Shown here: positions 58,286 through 64,000 of the stretch, one piece after another
Numbering within the stretch: position 1 is the first letter of the stretch
How the letters are laid out: every line of letters begins with the position of its first letter
Notes under the pieces: generated by a model
What the model was told of the DNA's origin: nothing
Seen by the model: only the letters and a program-made list of their open reading frames with translations
The model's database searches: none
Translations under genes and position numbers: made by a program
Assembly (NCBI RefSeq): GCF_902364025.1
Contig: NZ_CABJCG010000005.1
Location: 184,922-248,921, forward strand
Length of the DNA: 64,000 bases
Reading direction: 5' to 3'
DNA from: Enterocloster lavalensis
GTDB taxonomy: Bacteria > Bacillota > Clostridia > Lachnospirales > Lachnospiraceae

Positions 58286-59725
58286 ATGGCAAACGACAAG
58301 AAAATGGTGGAAGCCATCACATCCATGGACGTGGATTTCGCCCAGTGGTACACGGATGTGGTGAAAAAGGCCGAGCTGTGCGACTACGCCAGCGTGAAGG
58401 GCTGCATGGTGATCAAACCCGCGGGCTACGCGATCTGGGAGAACATCCAGAATGAGCTGGACCGCCGGTTCAAGGCCACGGGCGTGCAGAACGTGTACAT
58501 GCCCCTGTTTATCCCGGAGAGCCTGCTGGAGAAGGAGAAGGACCATGTGGAGGGATTCGCCCCAGAGGTGGCCTGGGTGACCCACGGTGGCCTGGAGCCC
58601 CTGCAGGAGCGCATGTGCGTGCGCCCCACCTCCGAGACGCTGTTCTGTGATTTCTACGCTAAGGACATCCATTCCTACCGGGACCTGCCCAGGGTTTACA
58701 ACCAGTGGTGTTCCGTGGTGCGCTGGGAGAAAACCACCCGTCCCTTCCTGCGCTCCAGAGAGTTTTTGTGGCAGGAGGGCCACACCGCCCACGCAACCGC
58801 CGAGGAGGCCGAGGAGCGCACCATCCAGATGCTGAACCTGTACGCCGACTTCTGCGAGGAAGTGCTGGCGATTCCGGTTGTGCGGGGCCAGAAGACCGAC
58901 AAGGAGAAATTCGCGGGCGCGGAGGCCACCTACACCATCGAATCCCTGATGCACGATGGCAAGGCGCTGCAGTCCGGCACCAGCCACAACTTCGGCGACG
59001 GCTTTGCCAAGGCATTTGAGATTCAGTTTACGGACAAGGACAACACCCTGAAATATGTGCATCAGACCTCCTGGGGTATGACCACCCGCATGATCGGCGC
59101 CATCATCATGGTACACGGCGACGACAACGGACTGGTGCTGCCGCCCAGAATCGCGCCCATCCAGATTATGGTGGTGCCGGTTCAGCAGCAGAAGCCGGGC
59201 GTACTGGACAAGGCGTTCGAGCTGAAGGAGCGTCTGACCAAGGCCGGATTTTCCGTGAAGGTGGACGATTCCGAGAAGAGCCCGGGCTGGAAGTTCGCGG
59301 ACTGCGAGATGCGCGGAATTCCGCTGCGGGTGGAGATCGGTCCCAAGGATATGGAGAAGAACCAGGCCGTTTTAGTGCGCCGGGACAACCATGAGAAGAC
59401 CTTCATTTCCCTGGACGAGCTGGAGAGCAGAGCGGGAGAAATGCTGGATACGATCCAGAACGCCATGTACGAGAAGGCGAAGGCCCATCGGGACGCCCAC
59501 ACCTACGAGGCGACCCAGTGGGATGAGTTTGTGGACACAATCAACAACAAGCCGGGCTTTGTGAAAGCCATGTGGTGCGGCTGCCAGGAGTGCGAGGACA
59601 AGATCAAGGAGGCCACCGCCGCCACCTCCCGCTGCATGCCCTTTGAGCAGGAGAGCTTATCCGACCACTGCGTCTGCTGCGGCAAGCCGGCGAAAAAGAT
59701 GGTTTACTGGGGACGTGCGTATTAA
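58286..59725 (+). CDS. proS: Prolyl-tRNA synthetase (type without insertion domain)
   Basis: Protein of 479 residues from ATG 58286, preceded by AAGGAG after the T-box leader. Class II synthetase core: [22 protein letters not shown], motif 2 [33 protein letters not shown], and motif 3 [17 protein letters not shown]. The C-terminal anticodon-binding and zinc-binding part ends in CGCQECEDK and [19 protein letters not shown]. The length and C-terminal domain mark the archaeal/eukaryote-like ProRS that lacks the editing insertion of the E. coli type. It attaches proline to tRNA-Pro. The cca gene starts at its last base. Confidence 0.96.
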   Translation: MANDKKMVEAITSMDVDFAQWYTDVVKKAELCDYASVKGCMVIKPAGYAIWENIQNELDRRFKATGVQNVYMPLFIPESLLEKEKDHVEGFAPEVAWVTHGGLEPLQERMCVRPTSETLFCDFYAKDIHSYRDLPRVYNQWCSVVRWEKTTRPFLRSREFLWQEGHTAHATAEEAEERTIQMLNLYADFCEEVLAIPVVRGQKTDKEKFAGAEATYTIESLMHDGKALQSGTSHNFGDGFAKAFEIQFTDKDNTLKYVHQTSWGMTTRMIGAIIMVHGDDNGLVLPPRIAPIQIMVVPVQQQKPGVLDKAFELKERLTKAGFSVKVDDSEKSPGWKFADCEMRGIPLRVEIGPKDMEKNQAVLVRRDNHEKTFISLDELESRAGEMLDTIQNAMYEKAKAHRDAHTYEATQWDEFVDTINNKPGFVKAMWCGCQECEDKIKEATAATSRCMPFEQESLSDHCVCCGKPAKKMVYWGRAY

Positions 59726-61023
59726 TGGAGATCAGAGTTCCGGCTCCTGTGGAGCGGATTATCGGACAACTGAATGAACACGGCTACGAGGCGTATATTG
59801 TGGGCGGCTGCGTCCGGGACATGCTTTTAAACCGGGAGCCGGGGGACTGGGACATCACCACCAGCGCCCTGCCGGGGCAGGTGAAGGAGCTGTTCCACAG
59901 AACTGTGGATACCGGAATCCAGCACGGCACGGTGACGGTGATGGTGGGGAAGGAAGGCTACGAGGTGACCACCTTCCGCGTGGACGGCGAGTACGAGGAC
60001 GGCCGCCATCCCAAGTCCGTGGCCTTCACGCCCAACCTGACGGAGGACTTAAAACGCCGGGATTTCACCATCAACGCCATGGCTTACAACAAAGCCACCG
60101 GGTTTGTGGACGAGTTTGGAGGCGTGGAGGACCTGCGGCGGGGGATCATCCGGTGCGTGGGGGAGCCCATGGACCGGTTCACCGAGGACGCGCTGCGGAT
60201 TCTGCGGGCCATCCGGTTTTCAGCCCAGCTGGGGTTTGAGATCGAGGAGCGGACCCTGGAAGCCATCCGGGTCATCGCGCCCAATCTGGCTAAGGTGAGC
60301 AAGGAGCGGGTGCAGGTGGAGCTGACCAAGCTGCTGTGCAGCGCCCACCCGGAGCGGATCGCCCTGGTGTATGAGACGGGGATCAGCCGGTATGTGTCGG
60401 GGACGTTTCATGAGATTTATGGGGCGGGCATGCCGGGGACGGCAAATGCGCCGGAGGATTACAGCGGCGTCCGCACGGAGGAAAACTCCCCGGCGGCTTC
60501 CGGCGGCCTCTCCGGCCCATCCCCAATCCCTGCGATTCCCGTGTCCATCCCCCCGCAAAAGCACCTGCGCTGGGCCGCCTTCCTTCGAAAAGCCACGCCC
60601 GACCAGGCGTTTACCGTACTAAAGGACCTGAAACTGGACAACGACACCATTTCCCGGGTAAAAACCCTGGTGGACCTGCTGGGCCAGCCCCTGACGCCGG
60701 AGAAACCGGCCCTCCGCCGGGTGATGAGCCGGATTGAACCGGCCCTCTACGACGACCTGCTGGACTTAAAAGAAGCCCTTCTGCCCTTCGGCGTCCCGGA
60801 GACGGGGGACGATCTGCGCCAGGCGCGGGCCCTCAGCGGGGAGATACGCCGGGACGGCGACTGCCTGGACTTAAAGTCCCTGGCGGTGAAGGGCCGGGAC
60901 GTGATGGACGCGGGTGTGAAGCCCGGCAAGGCCGTGGGGGAGACGCTGGCGGCTCTTCTGGAGCTGGTGCTGGAGGATCCGTCCCGGAATACCCGCGATT
61001 ATCTGTTGCAACATCTGAAATAA
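59725..61023 (+). CDS. cca: CCA tRNA nucleotidyltransferase
   Basis: Protein of 432 residues; ATG 59725 overlaps the proS stop (TAATG). Nucleotidyltransferase head YIVGGCVRDMLLNREPGDWDITTSA with DxD metal ligands, then EVTTFRVDGEYEDGRHP, LKRRDFTINAMAYN and the RNA-binding helices (FTEDALRILRAIRFSAQLGF). It adds or repairs the 3' CCA of tRNA, so its linkage to proS makes biological sense. A Pro/Ser/Gly-rich insert about residues 245-277 (PAASGGLSGPSPIPAIPVSI) interrupts the C-terminal part, another example of low-complexity linkers here. Confidence 0.95.
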   Translation: MEIRVPAPVERIIGQLNEHGYEAYIVGGCVRDMLLNREPGDWDITTSALPGQVKELFHRTVDTGIQHGTVTVMVGKEGYEVTTFRVDGEYEDGRHPKSVAFTPNLTEDLKRRDFTINAMAYNKATGFVDEFGGVEDLRRGIIRCVGEPMDRFTEDALRILRAIRFSAQLGFEIEERTLEAIRVIAPNLAKVSKERVQVELTKLLCSAHPERIALVYETGISRYVSGTFHEIYGAGMPGTANAPEDYSGVRTEENSPAASGGLSGPSPIPAIPVSIPPQKHLRWAAFLRKATPDQAFTVLKDLKLDNDTISRVKTLVDLLGQPLTPEKPALRRVMSRIEPALYDDLLDLKEALLPFGVPETGDDLRQARALSGEIRRDGDCLDLKSLAVKGRDVMDAGVKPGKAVGETLAALLELVLEDPSRNTRDYLLQHLK

Positions 61024-61135
61024 TCATTTATAATAACTGTTGGGGTTCGAGTATTCGAATAAAAGGCGCTCCGGCGCATATCAAAAAACGGCAGGGACGG
61101 ATTGTCCCCGCGAAGATCAAAAGGAGGTCAAATCA

Positions 61136-61504
61136 ATGAACGTAATCAGTACAGAAAAGGCACCTGGTGCAATCGGACCGTATTCCCAGGGATTTGAGGT
61201 AAACGGTTTTGTATTTACTTCCGGCCAGATTCCGGTTGATCCGGCAAACGGCGAGGTTCCGGAGGGAATCGCTGCTCAGGCTGAGCAGAGCTGCAAGAAC
61301 GTAGGCGCGATCCTGGAGGCTGTGGGCAGCTGCTACGACAAGGTGTTCAAGACCACCTGCTTCCTGGCTGACATGGGCGATTTCGCCGCATTCAACGAGG
61401 TTTACGCAAAGTACTTCACTTCCAAGCCCGCCAGAAGCTGCGTAGCTGTGAAGACTCTGCCGAAGGGCGTTCTGTGTGAGATCGAGGCCATCGCTGTAAA
61501 GTAA
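61136..61504 (+). CDS. ridA: RidA/YjgF/YER057c/UK114-family protein
   Basis: Protein of 122 residues from ATG 61136, AAGGAGG upstream. The typical features are AIGPYSQGF, FTSGQIPVDPANGE and the active-site arginine in ARSCVAVKTLPKG. RidA hydrolyses reactive imine/enamine intermediates produced by PLP enzymes. It stands 112 bp after cca and ends at a terminator. Confidence 0.95.
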   Translation: MNVISTEKAPGAIGPYSQGFEVNGFVFTSGQIPVDPANGEVPEGIAAQAEQSCKNVGAILEAVGSCYDKVFKTTCFLADMGDFAAFNEVYAKYFTSKPARSCVAVKTLPKGVLCEIEAIAVK

Positions 61505-61550
61505 TTCCAGCATAGCCGGAAACCATACGTGGAACAATGAATACAGATAG

Positions 61551-61596
61551 AGGCCGCGCCTTCTTACAGTCATGCGTAAGGGCCGCGGCCTTTTCT
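61551..61596 (+). terminator. Rho-independent terminator after ridA
   Basis: AGGCCGCGCCTTCTTAC pairs with GTAAGGGCCGCGGCCT (one bulge), followed by TTTTC. Confidence 0.82.
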
Positions 61597-61599
61597 GAG

Positions 61600-61667
61600 T
61601 GGATGCAATGGGCCGCTGGCGATTGTTTGAATGCAACGGGCCGCTTGGCGAAGCTTGCGGGCAGTTG
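61600..61667. repeat. Short palindromic repeat, copies 2 and 3
   Basis: The first 22 bases (61600-61621) equal 2283-2304. A diverged full copy follows (TGCAACGGGCCGCTTGGCG at 61632-61650, then AAGCTTGCGGGCAGTTG), able to form the same hairpin. It lies just upstream of the SanA/YdcF-like gene. Confidence 0.55.
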
Positions 61668-61700
61668 ACCCGGCGAACGGAGGAAGGGAGTCTGCGGAGG

Positions 61701-62384
61701 ATGAAATTTCTGAAATGGCTGCGAAAACCCATGAAATGGATCATATATCTTGCGGTGGCGGGCTGCTGCTTGGTGATAGGAATCAATCTCTACATGCAGG
61801 GGACGGTCAAAAAACGGATCGTGACCCCGGAGCAGGCGGCGGAGCTGGACAAGGTGGACTGTATACTGGTGCTGGGCTGCGGCGTGCGGGACGACGGAAG
61901 TCCCTCCGGCATGCTGAACGACCGGCTTTTGCAGGGCATCGCCCTGTACAATGCCGGGGTGTCGGACCGGCTGCTCATGAGCGGGGACCACGGGCGGGTG
62001 GATTACGACGAAGTGAACCTGATGAAACAGTTCGCCATCGACCACGGCGTGCCCTCCGAGGACATTTTTATGGACCACGCGGGATTTTCCACCTATGAGA
62101 GCATGTACCGGGCCAGGGACATTTTCCAGGCGGAGCGCATCGTGGTGGTCACCCAGGAGTACCACATGTACCGGGCGCTCTACAACGCTGGGCAGATGGG
62201 CATGGACGCCTACGGCGTGGCCTCCGATCCCAGAAAATACGGCGGCCAGAAGATCCGGGACGCCCGGGAAATGCTGGCCCGGACCAAGGATTTCCTCTAC
62301 GCCATCGCAAAGCCCAAGCCCACCTACCTGGGCGAGGCGATTCCGGTCAGCGGAAACGGGGACGCCACCAATGATAAAAATTGA
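61701..62384 (+). CDS. SanA/YdcF-type (DUF218) membrane-anchored protein
   Basis: Protein of 227 residues from ATG 61701. An N-terminal membrane segment (WIIYLAVAGCCLVIGINLYM) is followed by the DUF218 domain: DCILVLGCGVRDDGSPSGMLNDRL, LLMSGDHGRVDYDEVNLMKQ, GFSTYESMYRARDIF and VVVTQEYHMYRALY. In SanA this fold is linked to vancomycin tolerance and envelope barrier; activity unknown. The longer frame upstream runs through the palindromic repeat and is not used. Confidence 0.88.
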   Translation: MKFLKWLRKPMKWIIYLAVAGCCLVIGINLYMQGTVKKRIVTPEQAAELDKVDCILVLGCGVRDDGSPSGMLNDRLLQGIALYNAGVSDRLLMSGDHGRVDYDEVNLMKQFAIDHGVPSEDIFMDHAGFSTYESMYRARDIFQAERIVVVTQEYHMYRALYNAGQMGMDAYGVASDPRKYGGQKIRDAREMLARTKDFLYAIAKPKPTYLGEAIPVSGNGDATNDKN

Positions 62385-62387
62385 CGC

Positions 62388-62433
62388 AAAACGGCTGCGG
62401 CTTCACTAAAATAGGAAGCAGCAGCCGTTTTTT
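62388..62433. terminator. Terminator between convergent genes
   Basis: AAAACGGCTGCGGCTTC pairs with GAAGCAGCAGCCGTTTT (small bulge), with a T-run on the plus side and A's on the other. Confidence 0.85.
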
Positions 62434-62460
62434 GATGGCGCGTTTTGCGGTTCCGCCGGA

Positions 62461-63090
62461 TCAGAGCTTTTCGAAATAGCTCGCATCCTTCCCGCACACC
62501 GGGCAGATGAAATCCGGGGGCAGGGTGTCGGACTCTAAAATATAGCCGCAGACCTTGCAGCGGTAGCCCACCACCGTGCCCGCGTCCTTCTGGTAGGAGG
62601 GAGCGTTTGGCGGGGTGGCGCCGTTTTTCTTATGATGGTAGTTGGAGTAGGTAAGAGCCGGAGCGTTCATATCCAGGGCCTCCGCCTCTATCACCTCGCC
62701 TACCACGATTACGTGGGTTCCCACGTCCAGGGTGGAGACCACGCGGCAGGCAAAGCGGGCGCAGACGCCGTCCGTGGGATAGGGATTGTTCAGGCCGTCC
62801 CGTCCCTGGGGGATGCCGTCGAACTTGTTGGCATCGCGGCTGCTCTGGAAACCGAACCGCTTGATCTGGTCCATGGTCACGTCGTCGGATAAGACCACGG
62901 CGGAAAAGGTGCCGGAAATCTCGATGAGCTTCAAGGTCTCATTGTTTTTGTTCAGAGCGATGGACAGGCGGGCCGGCTCGGCGGTGACCTGGGTCAGCGT
63001 GTTGATGACACAGCCTGCGTTTTTGCCGTCCGCGCTGGTGGATACGATATAAACTCCGTAGCTCAGCTTAAAAAATGCTTTTGGATCCAT
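62461..63090 (-). CDS. Flavin reductase-like domain fused to rubredoxin
   Basis: Protein of 209 residues from ATG 63090 (GAAGGGAG upstream). The N-terminal 160 residues form a flavin reductase-like FMN-binding domain (LSYGVYIVSTSADGKNAGCVINT, FGFQSSRDANKFDG, THVIVVGEVIEAE). The C-terminal 50 are a rubredoxin with two CxxC pairs, YRCKVCGYI and FICPVCGKD. Such High-molecular-weight rubredoxins (Hrb) pass electrons to oxygen- or NO-reducing flavodiiron proteins in anaerobes; the acceptor is not encoded nearby. Monocistronic with its own promoter. Confidence 0.93.
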   Translation of the reverse strand: MDPKAFFKLSYGVYIVSTSADGKNAGCVINTLTQVTAEPARLSIALNKNNETLKLIEISGTFSAVVLSDDVTMDQIKRFGFQSSRDANKFDGIPQGRDGLNNPYPTDGVCARFACRVVSTLDVGTHVIVVGEVIEAEALDMNAPALTYSNYHHKKNGATPPNAPSYQKDAGTVVGYRCKVCGYILESDTLPPDFICPVCGKDASYFEKL

Positions 63091-63175
63091 AGTATAACTC
63101 CCTTCTGTGTGTTTGAGTGAATGCATTGACATTGAGTTGATTCGTCCGCTATGTTATATTATGTACTATAATAGC

Positions 63176-63204
63176 AGTATAGCATACGGAAAAGAATAAA
63201 TCAA
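63176..63204 (-). promoter_or_regulatory. Promoter of the flavin reductase-rubredoxin gene
   Basis: Minus-strand -35 TTGATT (63204-63199), 17 bases, -10 TATACT (63181-63176). On the plus strand TTGACA at 63126-63131 with TATGTT at 63150-63155 could serve the divergent activator gene. Confidence 0.65.
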
Positions 63205-63256
63205 TAATAATTACTATTATTATACAAGAGAGAATCAAAGCAAATGAGGGGATACG

Positions 63257-64000
63257 ATGGGGAATGATACGCAAAAAACAAGAGTGCCGGAAATCTGCCT
63301 GATCGCGCCCTCCCAGTCCCTGGCGGACCTGACCCGCCGGGTGGCCGCGGACCGGGGCCTTGAGGTGGGGATTTATGTGGCGGTGCTGGACGATGGGATC
63401 AAGCTGGCGGAGGAGCTGATGAGCCGGGGGGCCAGGATTTTCGTCAGCCGCAAGGGGACGGCGGAGGTGCTGGCCAGAAACCATTTTACGGTGGCCAAGA
63501 TCAGCACCACGCTGAACGATTACCTGCGCCATCTGGATTTGTTAAAGGGGTACCAGGGCAAGACGGTGATCGTGGAGTATGTGAGCTTTATCAATGAGCT
63601 GAAGCAGCTTTGCCGCTATCTGGGCGTTGAGAACACCATGATTCTGGGGTACCAGAACGCCACGGAGTACGAACAGTGCGTGAAAATGGCCCTGGACAGC
63701 CACGCCACCTGCTTTATGGGCGGCGGCGCGTCCCTGCCCAACGAGGCCAAGCGGCAGGGCATCCCCTACACGGTGGTGGAAAATACCTACGAGTCGGTGA
63801 GCATCGCCCTGGACGCAGCCCTGCAGCTCTTGAACGTACAGAAGCAGGAGCGGGAAAAGCGCAAGGAATACGAGATTCAGCTGCAAAAGCACCAGATGCT
63901 GATGAACTACACCCGGGACGCCATCATCAACGTGGACGCCCGCGGTATGGTCTCCATCATGAACATGGAGGCCCGCCGGATGTTTCATCTGACCCGCAGC
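63257..64000 (+). CDS. PrpR-type sigma-54-dependent regulator, 5' part
   Basis: ATG 63257 is preceded by GAGGGG; the frame continues past the window end (248 codons visible). The N-terminal PrpR_N sensor domain (EICLIAPSQSLADLTRRVAA, GARIFVSRKGTAEVLARNH) is followed by a linker helix (KQEREKRKEYEIQLQKHQML) and the start of a PAS domain (NYTRDAIINVDARGMVSIMN). An AAA+ domain and Fis-type HTH are expected further on but cannot be seen. Such proteins activate SigL promoters, often for adjacent catabolic genes. Divergent from the rubredoxin fusion gene. Confidence 0.85.
   Translation, partial: MGNDTQKTRVPEICLIAPSQSLADLTRRVAADRGLEVGIYVAVLDDGIKLAEELMSRGARIFVSRKGTAEVLARNHFTVAKISTTLNDYLRHLDLLKGYQGKTVIVEYVSFINELKQLCRYLGVENTMILGYQNATEYEQCVKMALDSHATCFMGGGASLPNEAKRQGIPYTVVENTYESVSIALDAALQLLNVQKQEREKRKEYEIQLQKHQMLMNYTRDAIINVDARGMVSIMNMEARRMFHLTRS

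Overview
The window is a 64 kb stretch of a GC-rich Firmicutes chromosome, most likely a gut-type Lachnospiraceae (Clostridia; Enterocloster/Hungatella-like). This placement rests on Gram-positive lipoprotein signals, strong GGAGG ribosome sites, a T-box leader upstream of prolyl-tRNA synthetase, a YesM/YesN-type sensor pair next to a sugar ABC operon, BlaI/BlaR1-type regulation, and the many carbohydrate and peptide operons. No rRNA, tRNA, CRISPR array, prophage or intact insertion sequence was seen. The species call is inference.

Layout. 1-6717: 3' part of pheA, a DUF815 AAA ATPase, and a ppx-ppk1 polyphosphate pair. 6863-14684: a YesN-like response regulator and YesM-like kinase on the minus strand, divergent from a sugar operon (TIM-barrel isomerase, binding protein, two permeases). 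14902-24998: an apparent single transcription unit with an OmpR-type regulator, a kinase, a large exported protein of unknown function, an ABC exporter (ATPase and permease), and an SPFH / zinc-ribbon / TPM trio like Bacillus YdjI-YdjG-YdjH. This is probably a signal-controlled envelope-maintenance system and the best candidate for an undescribed one. 25246-34517: mixed accessory region with a GIY-YIG protein, decayed fragments (one RhuM-like), a cytidylate-kinase-like protein, BlaI/BlaR1 homologues with clear operators, a DJ-1-like protein divergent from a YafY regulator, an AI-2E-type membrane protein, a P-loop protein whose reading frame runs antisense into it, and a flavodoxin/ferredoxin fusion.

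34927-40316: a less GC-rich cluster with a 2-hydroxycarboxylate transporter, two C45-type acyltransferase/amidohydrolase paralogues, an alpha/beta hydrolase and a LysR regulator, plausibly for uptake and hydrolysis of an acylated compound. 40862-49213: an eight-gene (amino)sugar operon: two ROK proteins, a SIS isomerase, an ABC importer, a NagB-like protein lacking two catalytic residues, and a PfkB kinase. 49364-49895: a YoeB-like toxin with a DinJ-like antitoxin. 50140-57766: a PRD regulator, a fructose-type PTS (IIA, IIB, IIC), two metallo-aminopeptidases and a MalY-type C-S lyase. 57784-61504: a folded repeat-like element overlapping a 50-codon reading frame, then T-box-proS-cca and ridA. 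61701-64000: a SanA/YdcF-type protein, a flavin reductase-rubredoxin fusion, and the start of a PrpR-type sigma-54 activator.

A recurring peculiarity is that several otherwise conserved proteins (DUF815 ATPase, Ppk1, the YesN-like regulator, the SPFH protein and its zinc-ribbon neighbour) carry in-frame tandem repeats in linkers or tails, each with a different repeat unit. All calls come from reading the sequence and family knowledge; no database search was run.
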